DNA of 64,000 nt from Duganella qianjiadongensis. GTDB lineage: Bacteria; Pseudomonadota; Gammaproteobacteria; Burkholderiales; Burkholderiaceae_D. The position numbers were made by a program, and so were the translations under genes. The stretch is taken from contig NZ_WWCM01000007.1 of assembly GCF_009857915.1 (NCBI RefSeq), forward strand, positions 124,001-188,000. Direction: 5' to 3'. Shown piece after piece: positions 48,093 to 57,186 of this stretch. How positions within the stretch are numbered: the stretch's first letter is position 1; every line of letters begins with the position of its first letter. Under the pieces are notes generated by a model. It made no database searches, had not been told where the DNA came from, and saw only the letters and a list, made by a program, of their open reading frames with translations.

Positions 48093-48995
48093 ATGGCTTA
48101 CAAAACCCTCGCAGATACGATAGGCAACACCCCGCTGGTTCAACTGGTTAACTTGCCCGGTGCCGATGCACAGGCGCGCAACAATATTATTCTGGGCAAA
48201 CTCGAAGGCAATAATCCGGCCGGTTCCGTCAAGGACCGTGCCGCCATGTCCATGCTCAGGCGCGCCGAGGAACGGGGCGACATCAAGCCCGGCGATACTC
48301 TGATCGAAGCCACCAGCGGCAATACCGGCATTGCGCTGGCCATGGCGGCGGCGCTGCGCGGCTACAAGATGCTGCTGCTGATGCCGGAAAACCTGAGCGT
48401 GGAACGGCGCCAGAGCATGGCTGCCTATGGCGCGCAGATCATGCTGACGCCCAAGACGGGGGGCATGGAATACGCCCGCGATATGGCCGAGCAGTTACAG
48501 AAAGACGGCAAAGGCATCATTCTGGACCAGTTCGCCAACGGCGATAACGCCCGCGCCCACTACGAAGGCACCGGGCCGGAAATCTGGCGCGATACCGAGG
48601 GCCGCGTCACCCACTTCGTCAGCGCCATGGGCACGACCGGCACCATCATGGGGGTGTCGCGCTATCTGAAGGAACAGAACCCCAACGTGCAGATCATCGG
48701 CGCCGAACCGGAAGAGGGTTCCTCGATACCGGGCATCCGCAAATGGCCGGAAGCCTATCTGCCGAAAATCTATGACCGCAGCCGGGTCGATCAGGTGGAA
48801 GCCGTGTCGCAGGCTGCAGCCGAACGCATGGCGCGCCGGCTGGCTGCCGAAGAAGGCATCTTCTGCGGCATCTCCGCCGCCGGCGCCTGCGAAATCGCCC
48901 TGCGGATTTCGCAAACGGTAGAAAACGCCACCATCGTATTCATCGTCTGCGATCGCGGTGACCGCTATCTGTCCACCGGCGTCTTCCCCGCATAA
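48093..48995 (+). CDS. cysM: Cysteine synthase B
   Basis: A 300-residue PLP enzyme making cysteine from O-acetylserine with sulfide or thiosulfate. The PLP Lys47 lies in NNPAGSVKDRAA; TSGNTGIALAMAAA (substrate loop) and EEGSSIPGI follow, and FCGISAAGA near the end. The EGNNPAGSVKDR and VSAMGTTGTIMG patterns are those of CysM rather than CysK. The ATG at 48093 begins the conserved LADTIGNTPLVQL. It is monocistronic and converges with the small HTH gene. In relatives it often sits near rfaE/rfaD, consistent with the region. Confidence 0.95.
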   Translation: MAYKTLADTIGNTPLVQLVNLPGADAQARNNIILGKLEGNNPAGSVKDRAAMSMLRRAEERGDIKPGDTLIEATSGNTGIALAMAAALRGYKMLLLMPENLSVERRQSMAAYGAQIMLTPKTGGMEYARDMAEQLQKDGKGIILDQFANGDNARAHYEGTGPEIWRDTEGRVTHFVSAMGTTGTIMGVSRYLKEQNPNVQIIGAEPEEGSSIPGIRKWPEAYLPKIYDRSRVDQVEAVSQAAAERMARRLAAEEGIFCGISAAGACEIALRISQTVENATIVFIVCDRGDRYLSTGVFPA

Positions 48996-49007
48996 TTGTC
49001 CCGCCTG

Positions 49008-49046
49008 AAAACAAAAAACCTCATCGCCGTTGCCGGGGATGAGGTT
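49008..49046 (-). terminator. Terminator of the small HTH gene
   Basis: Arms AACCTCATC (49017-49025) and GATGAGGTT (49038-49046) with a 12-base loop; on the minus strand a T-rich run follows. It probably also limits read-through from cysM. Confidence 0.8.
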
Positions 49047-49068
49047 AGTCGCAGGACGTGAGAGCCGA

Positions 49069-49404
49069 TCAGTTCTGGCCGCCCGATTCGCCTTCTTTCG
49101 GTTTGAACTGCTTGTCGCTGATGCGGAACTTGTTGCGGCGGTCGCCCATCAGGTAACGCAGGTCGCGAATGCTCAGGTCGCTAACTTCGTGCATGCGGAT
49201 CAGCAGCGAAGCACCGACTGGCAGACGGTGGTGACGGATTTTACTGATCACCGGCGGCGCTACTTCCAGTGCGCGCGACAGTGCTGCGTCGTTTTTCAGA
49301 CGCAGGTTTTCGATCAGGGTATCCAGCAGGCGGTTGGGATTGTATTGCAGCAGATCATCGCCATCCGCATCGTTGTTCATGTCTATGCCGACTTGGTTTG
49401 TCAT
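49069..49404 (-). CDS. Small HTH protein conserved in Burkholderiales
   Basis: A 111-residue protein starting at the ATG at 49404, with AGGAAAA upstream; a TTG 12 codons earlier is possible. The middle (LLDTLIENLRLKNDAALSRALEV, then APPVISKIRHHRLPVGASLLIRMHEVSDLSIRDLRYLMGD) has the layout of a lambda-repressor-like (XRE) helix-turn-helix, with PPVISKIRHHR as likely recognition helix. The acidic N-terminus and Lys/Glu-rich tail are outside the fold. From memory this short protein is common in Burkholderiales as a lone gene. Targets are unknown; the long AT-rich upstream region suggests complex control. Confidence 0.75.
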   Translation of the reverse strand: MTNQVGIDMNNDADGDDLLQYNPNRLLDTLIENLRLKNDAALSRALEVAPPVISKIRHHRLPVGASLLIRMHEVSDLSIRDLRYLMGDRRNKFRISDKQFKPKEGESGGQN

Positions 49405-49828
49405 GATTTCGTTTTTTCCTTCTGTAAAGTTGTCCTGCAAAGTACAACACTCGGAGCTCGCTTAGCTGCGTTCACGTTCTTCCTTACCAGGAACGAATTC
49501 ACACACGGACGGATTCCGGGATAACAATTTTCATAATATATACACAATTGTACCTAACTCATACTCATAAGCAACAAGAATCATGCTGCTCATGGGTACT
49601 GTTGTCGCTCTGCAACATTGTGTGAGAATTATACACCGACCGTCATGTTATGCTGGCCGCGCTCACAATTATTGAATCCATAAGCTTAATTATAAAACAA
49701 TTAGCTTGTGTTACGCCTTGGTATATTCCACAACTACCGCAAGTTTGTCTAAAAAATTTCTTCGTGTCAACTAAACAATACAGTTGGCAAGACCTTATTC
49801 CAAGAAACGTTACGCTTCTTTACATTCT
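49405..49828. other. AT-rich intergenic region between the HTH gene and mltB
   Basis: A 424-base stretch that is much more AT-rich than its surroundings, particularly from 49520 to 49820. No gene with family resemblance, no RNA gene and no clear terminator for either flank. It could hold the HTH gene promoter and a site for nucleoid proteins. Confidence 0.6.
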
Positions 49829-50950
49829 TTAGCGCAATTGCTTGATGGCGCGGCCGAGCTCCAGCACTGACATCGCATAGAAATAGCTACGGTTGTACTG
49901 AGTAACGGCAAAGAAGTTTCCGTTCGCTAGCCAGTATTCTGTGGGCTCTGCGCCGTTTTGCAAGTCCACCAGTCCATATTTTGTGTTTTCGGCCGGTATT
50001 TCAGCCGTGCTCACGCCTGCCGCTTTCAGCTCGTTCCACGCATAGCTGGCCACCAGCCCCTGGTTGAGCATGCGTTCCCATGCCAGATTGGGCGAGACCG
50101 TGGCCGGGTAGACCATGGCGCCGTTAAGCTCGCGCTGCCAGCCGTGAGCGACGAGGAAGGCGGCGACACTGCCGATGGCATCGGCGGGAGAGTTGAGCAG
50201 ATCGATCTGGCCATCGCCATCGAAATCGACGGCGTACTTCATCACGTTGCTGGGCATGAACTGCGGCATGCCGATGGCGCCGGCAAAGGAGCCGCGCAGG
50301 CTGAGCGGATCGAGCTTGTTCTTGCGCGCGTATTGCAGCGTTGCTTCCAGTTCGCGCCGGAAAAAGGCCATGCGCTCCGTGCGGGTTGGGGTTTCCGGAT
50401 AGGCAAAGGCCAGCGTGGTGAGCGCATCCAGCACGCGGAAGCGTCCGGTGTTGCGGCCATACACGGTTTCCACGCCGATGATACCGACGATGACTTCGGC
50501 CGGTACGCCATACTGGGCTTCCGCCCGCTCCAGCGCGTCGCGGTTGTCGTTCCAGAATTTCAGCCCGGCGTTGATGCGTACCGGCTCGATGAAGAGCTGG
50601 CGGTAGGCTTGCCAGTTTTTCGGTTTGCCCGGCGGCGCAGGCTTGATCAGCTGGACGGCGGAATCGACGAAGCGCACCTGCGCCATCAATTGGTTCAGCT
50701 CACTGCGCTCCCAGTGATTGCGCGCCGCCACCTCATCGAGGTAGCTGCTGACTTCCTGCCAGTCGCCGAAGTTGACGAACTCGCCTTCGTAGTCGACGGC
50801 CGGCGTTTTTTTCTTGCTGGTTTTCTTTTTGTGCGCAGCGGCTTTGCTGGCCTTGGTATTTTTGTGCGGGCTGGTGGCAGCGCCGGCATTGCCCAGCAGG
50901 GTGATGGAAAGGCCCAGCAGCAGGGTGGTAATCAACGGCTTTATCGACAT
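49829..50950 (-). CDS. mltB: Lytic murein transglycosylase B
   Basis: A 373-residue peptidoglycan-cleaving enzyme. The catalytic Glu161 is in GIIGVETVYGRNTGR; other family parts are LSLRGSFAGAIGMPQFMPSN and VDFDGDGQIDLLNSPADAIGSVAAFL. The signal peptide (1-24) has no lipobox Cys, so this is a soluble periplasmic form, followed by an unusual lysine-rich stretch (about 29-49) that may bind DNA, membrane or peptidoglycan. Its start overlaps the end of the transglutaminase gene by ten bases, so it is coupled to the moxR-DUF58-transglutaminase operon as last gene. Confidence 0.94.
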   Translation of the reverse strand: MSIKPLITTLLLGLSITLLGNAGAATSPHKNTKASKAAAHKKKTSKKKTPAVDYEGEFVNFGDWQEVSSYLDEVAARNHWERSELNQLMAQVRFVDSAVQLIKPAPPGKPKNWQAYRQLFIEPVRINAGLKFWNDNRDALERAEAQYGVPAEVIVGIIGVETVYGRNTGRFRVLDALTTLAFAYPETPTRTERMAFFRRELEATLQYARKNKLDPLSLRGSFAGAIGMPQFMPSNVMKYAVDFDGDGQIDLLNSPADAIGSVAAFLVAHGWQRELNGAMVYPATVSPNLAWERMLNQGLVASYAWNELKAAGVSTAEIPAENTKYGLVDLQNGAEPTEYWLANGNFFAVTQYNRSYFYAMSVLELGRAIKQLR

Positions 50951-52953
50951 AGGACCAACAGTTTCCTTAGCATCGCCAGCGATGCAGTACGTGATTCGGG
51001 GCTGTCTGCAGCATAGCGCAGACGGCTGTAAAGCATTAAAAATTCCTGCATGGCGGCCTGCTGGGCGGCGCTTGCGGGCCGTGCACGCAGGCGCTGCGCG
51101 TAGGCTTGCGGCCCTTCGTGCGGTGCGCGGACAAAGCCGTGGCGCGCCTGCAGACGGCAGAAGCGGGCATACAGATGCTGCAGCGGATCGCGCTGTCGCT
51201 GGCGCTGCCGCCACGCCAGCCCACACAGTAGCACTGCCACGCCCAGCGCGCCAGCGGCAATGGGCCATAAACTGGCAAGTGCCGGTGCGCGCTGCCGCGC
51301 TGAATCCAGCAGAGCCTGCTGGCGTTCGGGGCTGTAATCAAGCACCCATTGCTGCCACTGATGGTTGATAGCCGCCAGACGGAAATGCAGCGCACCGAAC
51401 AGCGAGGCGGCTTCGCGGCGCAGGGTCTGCAGCAACTGGGCGCTGCTGCTTAGGCTAGTGTTATTGCTGGTGCGGCTGTCTGTCGCCGGCTGCAGGCGCT
51501 GTGGTGCAACGGCAGCGGTAGGATCGACGCGGCGCCAGCCCAGACCTGCCTGCCAGTATTCAGCCCATGCGTGGGCGTCGGACTGGCGCACGCTTAGTAC
51601 CCCGTCGACCGGATTAAGTTCGCCACCCTGATAGCCGGTGACGACGCGCGCAGGCACGCCCATGGCGCGCAAGGTAAAAACAAAGGCACCGGCAAAGTGT
51701 TCGCAGAAGCCGGCTTTGCTATCGAACAGGAATTCGTCGACCGCATGCCGGCCCAGTAGTGGCGGCTCCAGCGTGTAGACATAGCCGCCTGTGCGCAGGA
51801 ACTGCAGCAGGCGCTCCACCCGCTGCGGCGGGCTGTCCGCGCCAGCGTCAAGGCGGGCGGCCAGCGCCAGGGTGCGCGGGTTGTAGCCGACGGGGAGTGC
51901 CAGCCAGCCCTGCAGAGTGCTGCGGCTAGCCTCGCTCTGTAGCCGGTAATCGAGCCAGGCCCTGGCGTTGTAGCGCAGTCGCTGGTCCGGTGTAACGGTG
52001 GTGACGAACTCCATTTCATCGGTATCGCGCACCAGATAGCCATCTACCCGCAATTGCGGCCCGCTCAGTTCCAGCGCAGGCAGAAAGCGGTTGTGCTGCA
52101 CCTCCATGGTGAGCTGGTAGGCCAGCGCTTCGCCGCGGGTGGCGATGTCGATATCGGGATGCTGCAGGCCGCGCCGCGGCACCACCCGGGTCCAGCTCTG
52201 GCCATCGTAGTCGCCCAGTACGATGCTGCGCCAGTACAGCTGCGCGGGCGAGGGGTGCACACCCTGAAAGCGCACGCGGAAGGCCAGTGCATCCGAGCGC
52301 GCCAGCTGGGAAATACTACCGGGCGACATGCTGTCGGACAGCCCCGAACTGCCGGCAAACGCATCGCCGGGCAAGCCCCACAGGGGGCCGTGGATGCGCG
52401 GGAAGGCCACAAATAGCAGCAGCGCCATCGGTACGCCAGCCGCCAGCAGGCGCACTATCTGTTGCATGCGCTGGCGCAGCGGCGGCTGATAGGCGCCGTA
52501 CTGGAACGACAGCTGGGCAGTCAGCAGCAGTGCCAGTGCCAGCACGGTGTGCAGTGCCATCAGCATGGACTGACTGTAGAAGAAATTACTGAGCAGGACA
52601 AAGTAGCTGAGGAATACCACCACCATCACGTCGCGTCTGGCCCGCATTTCCAGCATTTTGAACCCCAGCAGCAGGGTGAGCATGGCTACCCCCGTGTCAC
52701 GCCCCACCCAGGTGTGGAATTCGGCACGCACGCCGGCCATGGCACCTACAGCCACCGGCAGCAGCAGCCAGATGGGCGGCATGCGCCAGTTGCGGACAGT
52801 GAGCAGCGCGCGCCAGCCTAGCGTGACAGCGATGGTCAGGCTGATCCACCACGGCAGGTGCGCCACGTGCGGCGCCAGCACCGCGAGCGCGGCCAGCAGC
52901 AACAGCAGAAGGTCGCTCTGTTCGCGCGCAAGGCGCTGCAGTGTGCTCTTCAA
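50941..52953 (-). CDS. TgpA-like membrane transglutaminase (DUF3488/DUF4129)
   Basis: A 670-residue protein. About five to six N-terminal membrane helices (18-185), a periplasmic transglutaminase-like domain with Cys417 (KAGFCEHFAGAF), His461 (SDAHAWAEYW) and Asp477 (WRRVDPTAAV), another helix around 570-588 and a cytoplasmic DUF4129-like tail (RFCRLQARHGFVRAPHEGPQAYAQRL). This is the TgpA type, essential in Pseudomonas aeruginosa; substrate unknown. The start is TTG and overlaps the DUF58 stop as TTGA, with GGAG eight bases before it. It is third in the operon after moxR and DUF58. Confidence 0.92.
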   Translation of the reverse strand: MKSTLQRLAREQSDLLLLLLAALAVLAPHVAHLPWWISLTIAVTLGWRALLTVRNWRMPPIWLLLPVAVGAMAGVRAEFHTWVGRDTGVAMLTLLLGFKMLEMRARRDVMVVVFLSYFVLLSNFFYSQSMLMALHTVLALALLLTAQLSFQYGAYQPPLRQRMQQIVRLLAAGVPMALLLFVAFPRIHGPLWGLPGDAFAGSSGLSDSMSPGSISQLARSDALAFRVRFQGVHPSPAQLYWRSIVLGDYDGQSWTRVVPRRGLQHPDIDIATRGEALAYQLTMEVQHNRFLPALELSGPQLRVDGYLVRDTDEMEFVTTVTPDQRLRYNARAWLDYRLQSEASRSTLQGWLALPVGYNPRTLALAARLDAGADSPPQRVERLLQFLRTGGYVYTLEPPLLGRHAVDEFLFDSKAGFCEHFAGAFVFTLRAMGVPARVVTGYQGGELNPVDGVLSVRQSDAHAWAEYWQAGLGWRRVDPTAAVAPQRLQPATDSRTSNNTSLSSSAQLLQTLRREAASLFGALHFRLAAINHQWQQWVLDYSPERQQALLDSARQRAPALASLWPIAAGALGVAVLLCGLAWRQRQRQRDPLQHLYARFCRLQARHGFVRAPHEGPQAYAQRLRARPASAAQQAAMQEFLMLYSRLRYAADSPESRTASLAMLRKLLVLCR

Positions 52954-53996
52954 GCGCTGCGCTCCGTGGTGGCGCCAATATCCGCACCGTACAGGGCCAG
53001 AGCCTGCAGGCAGGCGGCTTGCTGGGCCGGACCGCGTGCGGCAGCGAGGTGGCGTTCATCGAGTTGCAGGCTATATGGCAGGGCAGCGGTTTCGGCGGCC
53101 AGTACCCAGGCACACAGGCGCGATAGCTTGTGTTCCAGCGTCAGTTGCGGCGGCAAAGCGGCCAGATCGAACGCGAGCTGGCTGGTGTTGCCGCCTTCGA
53201 ATTGCTTGGCCAGCAGAGGCCGGCCGGGGGTATCCGCCTGGCGGGCTATCTGGCGCCATGCCAGCTGGCGCGGGCTGTCGCCGGGACGGTAGTCGCGCAC
53301 GCCGGTGTAGTGTTCGCTGCCGGCCTGATTCTGGCTGTGACGTTCGCCACCAGCGCTGCCGGGGAGTGGTGGCGCTGCCGGTTCCGGCGCCGGATAGACC
53401 AGCACCCGCAAGTCTGGCTGCCAGTAGCTCCAGGCGCGGAACAGGCCGAGCGGGAAGCGCGTGACGAGGCGGATACGTCCGGCATCCTGCCAGCCGCGCG
53501 CGGTGGTGGCAGCGTGCAGCACGATGCTGGTGCTGCCTGCAATCGCTTGGTCCGTGGCTGCGCCAGTGGCCGGTGTGCCGACGTCGCAATACTGCATGGG
53601 GGCGCCGTCAGTCTGGAATCCTAGCCAGACGGCATAGTGCTGGCGTGCCGCTGCGGGGACCAGTTCGATGCGGAAGCCTGCCGCTGCCCCCGCAAAGACT
53701 GGGGGCGCCTGCACAGGTGCCAGCTGCAGTCCGGCCAGATTGCGCGCCGTGGCGACCATGTCGGCCAGCACGCAGGCGCCGAGCAGAAAAGTCAGGGCGT
53801 AGCCCAGCGCCAGGTTGTAATTGAGTGAACCCAGCAGCATCACCAGTAGCAGCAAGGCGCATTGCAGGCCGGCGCGGGTGGGAACGATGTAGATGCGGCG
53901 CATGCCGAGAGTCATGCGACGACTGGCCGCGCCGCCCAGATGGTAGAGCCAGCGTGCGCGGGCGGCATGTCGGATCTGCTGCAGGAACGCGGCCAT
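52950..53996 (-). CDS. DUF58 domain protein
   Basis: A 348-residue protein with two membrane helices near residues 44-84 and a periplasm/cytoplasm beta-rich part, then the DUF58 core GVRDYRPGDSPRQLAWRQIARQ (about 233-254) with KQFEGGN after it. DUF58 proteins resemble VWA-type folds and nearly always accompany MoxR ATPases. It lies five bases after moxR and overlaps the transglutaminase gene by four bases, so all three are surely one unit. Its job is thought to be an adaptor between the ATPase and a membrane partner. Confidence 0.9.
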   Translation of the reverse strand: MAAFLQQIRHAARARWLYHLGGAASRRMTLGMRRIYIVPTRAGLQCALLLLVMLLGSLNYNLALGYALTFLLGACVLADMVATARNLAGLQLAPVQAPPVFAGAAAGFRIELVPAAARQHYAVWLGFQTDGAPMQYCDVGTPATGAATDQAIAGSTSIVLHAATTARGWQDAGRIRLVTRFPLGLFRAWSYWQPDLRVLVYPAPEPAAPPLPGSAGGERHSQNQAGSEHYTGVRDYRPGDSPRQLAWRQIARQADTPGRPLLAKQFEGGNTSQLAFDLAALPPQLTLEHKLSRLCAWVLAAETAALPYSLQLDERHLAAARGPAQQAACLQALALYGADIGATTERSA

Positions 53997-54001
53997 GGCC
54001 G

Positions 54002-54922
54002 TTACACAGGGACGGACAGACGCAATCGTTGCACCAGTTCGGCGCCGCTAGGTACGCTGCCCTGCGCGGATGGCAGCGGGCGCAGGCGGTGGGCACAGAC
54101 CGGTTCCAGTACCAGCTGCACATCCTCGGGCAGTACGTGGTCGCGTCCGGCCAGCAGCGCCCATGCGCGGGCGGCGTGCAGCAGGGCGATGGCGGCGCGC
54201 GGACTGAGTCCTTCGGCGCACAAGGTGCTGTTGCGCGAGGCCGCCGCCAGTGCCTGCACGTAGTCGATCAGGGCTGGCGCTGCATGGATCTGGCGCACGG
54301 CCTGCTGGGCCGCCAGCAGATCGGCAGGCTGCATCTGTGCTGGCAAGGTCTTGAGCAGCAGGCGGCGATCTTCGCCCATCAGCAGGGCGCGCTCGGCGGC
54401 CGCATCGGGATAACCGAGCGATAAGCACATGAGAAAACGGTCCAGCTGCGATTCCGGCAAGGGATAGGTGCCCGTCTGGTGGCCGGGATTCTGCGTGGCG
54501 ATGACGAAAAATGGCGCGGGCAGCGGGCGGGTGACGCCATCGCTGGTCACCTGCTGTTCGGCCATGGCTTCGAGCAGGCCGGACTGGGCTTTCGGCGTGG
54601 CGCGGTTGATTTCATCGGCCAGCAGGACCTGGGTGAAGATGGGGCCGGGGTGGAATACAAACGCGCCCTGTTCGCGCTGGTAGATGGAGATGCCGTTGAC
54701 ATCGGCCGGCAGCAGGTCGCTGGTGAACTGCATGCGGTTGAAACCCAGCCCCAGCGACAGAGCCAGTGCCTGTGCCAGTGTGGTCTTGCCCACGCCGGGC
54801 AGATCTTCGATCAGCAGGTGGCCGCCTGCCAGCAGGCAGGTCAGGGCCAGACGGATTTGCCGGTCTTTGCCGACGATGACAGTGCCAACCTGACGGGCGA
54901 CGGCTTGCAGGTGCTGGTGCAT
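54002..54922 (-). CDS. MoxR family AAA+ ATPase
   Basis: A 306-residue AAA+ protein. Walker A LPGVGKTTLA (about 41-50), Walker B VLLADEINRATPKAQSGLLEAM (about 108-129), sensor 1 FFVIATQNPGHQTGTYPLPESQLDRF, and a lid domain with SPRAAIALLHAARAWALLAGRDHVLPEDV. MoxR ATPases act as chaperones for the maturation or assembly of partner proteins, here most likely DUF58 and the transglutaminase. It heads the operon; a 122-base gap separates it from the S9 peptidase gene that lies upstream on the same strand. Confidence 0.94.
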   Translation of the reverse strand: MHQHLQAVARQVGTVIVGKDRQIRLALTCLLAGGHLLIEDLPGVGKTTLAQALALSLGLGFNRMQFTSDLLPADVNGISIYQREQGAFVFHPGPIFTQVLLADEINRATPKAQSGLLEAMAEQQVTSDGVTRPLPAPFFVIATQNPGHQTGTYPLPESQLDRFLMCLSLGYPDAAAERALLMGEDRRLLLKTLPAQMQPADLLAAQQAVRQIHAAPALIDYVQALAAASRNSTLCAEGLSPRAAIALLHAARAWALLAGRDHVLPEDVQLVLEPVCAHRLRPLPSAQGSVPSGAELVQRLRLSVPV

Positions 54923-55044
54923 GGTTGCGGGGTAAGGTTGCAGTGCTCTGATTCTAAGCGAGAAATCCTGCCAGCGATACCTGCTGCTGAAGCGGGCCGG
55001 TCAGCCGCGTGCAGCGGACTGACCGGAGGCTGCGCCGAACAGCC

Positions 55045-57051
55045 CTAGTTGGCGTGCTTCAGATTCTTGTCGAGGAAGGTTTCGACTTTGCTCCAGAAAT
55101 CGATATTGTTCTCGTCATGGCGCCAGCCGTGGCCTTCGTTGTTGTACATCAGGTAGGTCACGTCGGGGTTGCTGGCTTTGAGTGCATCGGCGAATTTGCG
55201 GGCATGCTCGGGCGGCACGCGGCGATCCTGTGCGCCATGGGCCATCAGCAGCGGCTGTTTCAGCTCGCTGGCGCGCAGCAGAGGCGAAGTGCGGCGGAAC
55301 TGCTCGGCATCGCGTTCGGGATCGCCGATCAGACGGCGCGCACCGTAGCCCAGCCATTCTTCCGACATATCCGATTCGCTGGAACTGAACATCAGATTGA
55401 TGTCGGTTACACCGGCCCATTCCACGCCGCAGCGGAATACCTGCGGTTCCTTGATAAGGCCCATCAGGGTGGCGTAGCCGCCGTAGCTGGCCCCCATCAG
55501 GGCGACGCGCTTGCTGTCGGCCCAGCCCTGTTTGACGGCCCATTGCGCAGCGTCGGTCAGGTCGTCCTGCATGGCGAGGCCCCACTGGCGCCAGCCGGCG
55601 TGGAAGTGGTTGGCGCCGAAGCCGGTACTGCCGCGGAACTCCGGCTGGATCACCACATAGCCGCGCGAGGACAGGAAGGCCGCTTCGCTATCCCACTCCC
55701 ACGAGGAGCCGCGTACCTGCGGGCCGCCATGTACCAGTACGATAGCAGGCTGCGGACCGGCCGGTTTGCCAGCCGGCAGAGTGACATATACAGGGATGCT
55801 GCGGCCATCGCGGGCTTTGTAGCGGTGGAAGCTGCGTTCTCCGACCTGGGCCTTGGCGATGTCGGGATGGGTGCTGCCCAGACCTATCATGGCGCCAGTG
55901 GCGCGGGTGTACAGAATATACTGCAAGGGCTGGCGGTCCGACACCGAGGCAATCAGCAGTACCGGACTGGCGCTGCAATCCTGCGCGCAGTGCACGCTGT
56001 TGACGGTGCCGGGCAGCGCCGCATCGATCTTGGCCTGCTCGGCCTTCAGTTTGGGATCGAGCCAGACGGTGGTGGCGGCATCGGTATGCAGCTGGAAGCC
56101 CAGCAGCTTGCCGCTGGCGCGGTCGATTTCCGGCACCCCGTTAAAATCGAAACCGGGGGTTTCGACGATAGGCTCGGCATCCATCTGCATGGCTTTCAGA
56201 TCGTAGCGGAACAGGGCGCCGAAGTTCTTGTAGGTGGCGCGGACGAACAGGGTGTTGGCGCCATCGAAGAACAGGGGCTGGAAGCGCTGGTCGGAATAGC
56301 ATACGCCGTTGCTCAGTTCCTTCCACTGGGTGTCGTCGGCATTGCGGAAGTAGCTGATGCAGCGCCCCTTGATAGTGGTCGAGACAACGCGCGGTACATC
56401 CTGACTGTCGGTGATCCATGACTTGACGGCTTCCGGCTGGGCGCCTTCGAAGGCGCTGCGCAGTATCTGGGTGCGGGTATTGAGGCGGTACAGGCGCGAG
56501 TGGTCGGGCTGGCGGTCGGTATGGTTCCAGACATATTTTTCTACCAGTATGTCGTCCGAGCCGTCGTGGGCAGTGTCGTAGAAACCGTATTCGGCGGTCA
56601 GCGTGCGGTTGGTGAAGCGCGTGCCTATGCTTTCCTGGCGGTGGCCCCAGTTACCGGCGATCAGATGGACGCGCCGTTCGCCATCGCGGTCCACGGCGAA
56701 TTCGTCCCAGTTGCCTTCGAATTCGATCTGCATGTTCTTGACCGTGAAGCCCAGACGCTGCTCGTTAATCCAGTGCACGCTGGTGACTTTGGCATTGTCT
56801 ACCTTGTTGCGGGTGATGACTTTCAGTTTGGTGGGGTCGGCCGTTTCCCGCACCACCAGTGCCTGCGTGCCATCGGGCAGAATGGTGGTGCTGGCCACAT
56901 AGCCGCCTTTGGGCGACAGGGTAACGTTGCTGATTTCGCGGGCTTTGAAGAAGCTGGCCACGTCGGGCAGGGCCGGCGTGGCGGCATGGATAACGGGGCT
57001 GAGCAGAGCGGCAGCGAGTGTCAGCCGCTGCAGTAAAACAGGTGTGCGCAT
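55045..57051 (-). CDS. Secreted S9 prolyl oligopeptidase-like peptidase
   Basis: A 668-residue exported peptidase with signal peptide (1-23, ending VIHA), a beta-propeller to about 410 and an alpha/beta-hydrolase domain. The triad is complete: Ser522 in GASYGG, Asp609 in HGAQDRRV and His641 in NEGHGW. It resembles acylaminoacyl-peptidase or dipeptidyl-peptidase types more than DPP-IV and lacks the EE segment of the other S9 peptidase at 7387. Two Cys pairs in the propeller (CISYFRN/CYSDQRF and CAQDCS) may form disulfides. Expected role: peptide breakdown in the periplasm. Confidence 0.88.
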   Translation of the reverse strand: MRTPVLLQRLTLAAALLSPVIHAATPALPDVASFFKAREISNVTLSPKGGYVASTTILPDGTQALVVRETADPTKLKVITRNKVDNAKVTSVHWINEQRLGFTVKNMQIEFEGNWDEFAVDRDGERRVHLIAGNWGHRQESIGTRFTNRTLTAEYGFYDTAHDGSDDILVEKYVWNHTDRQPDHSRLYRLNTRTQILRSAFEGAQPEAVKSWITDSQDVPRVVSTTIKGRCISYFRNADDTQWKELSNGVCYSDQRFQPLFFDGANTLFVRATYKNFGALFRYDLKAMQMDAEPIVETPGFDFNGVPEIDRASGKLLGFQLHTDAATTVWLDPKLKAEQAKIDAALPGTVNSVHCAQDCSASPVLLIASVSDRQPLQYILYTRATGAMIGLGSTHPDIAKAQVGERSFHRYKARDGRSIPVYVTLPAGKPAGPQPAIVLVHGGPQVRGSSWEWDSEAAFLSSRGYVVIQPEFRGSTGFGANHFHAGWRQWGLAMQDDLTDAAQWAVKQGWADSKRVALMGASYGGYATLMGLIKEPQVFRCGVEWAGVTDINLMFSSSESDMSEEWLGYGARRLIGDPERDAEQFRRTSPLLRASELKQPLLMAHGAQDRRVPPEHARKFADALKASNPDVTYLMYNNEGHGWRHDENNIDFWSKVETFLDKNLKHAN

Positions 57052-57106
57052 GGAGGCCTTGGGCGAGGTGATTTATTATTTGATAATCATATTAGTCAAT
57101 TGCTTT

Positions 57107-57124
57107 ATTGTCCATTGCGACAAT
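57107..57124. promoter_or_regulatory. Palindrome ATTGTC-N6-GACAAT upstream of the HDAC-like gene
   Basis: A perfect 18-bp inverted repeat, with a further GACAA three bases on, in an AT-rich gap between the divergent S9 peptidase and HDAC-like genes. The size and symmetry suit a dimeric repressor; the regulator is not identified. Confidence 0.45.
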
Positions 57125-57186
57125 ATGACAAGGATGGCTTTGTGGCTTCTATGGTAAATTGGGCGATACAAGTTGAAGCACGCGAT

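Noticed and set aside
49500..49680. Bases resembling halves of the lac operator (GGATAACAATTTT and GCTCACAATT)
   Set aside because: The two halves are about 150 bases apart, neither forms a palindrome and no LacI-type gene or sugar operon is near; treated as chance in AT-rich DNA.
49650..49832. A 60-codon open frame before mltB
   Set aside because: It runs into the convergent mltB stop, lacks a ribosome binding site and shows no family pattern.
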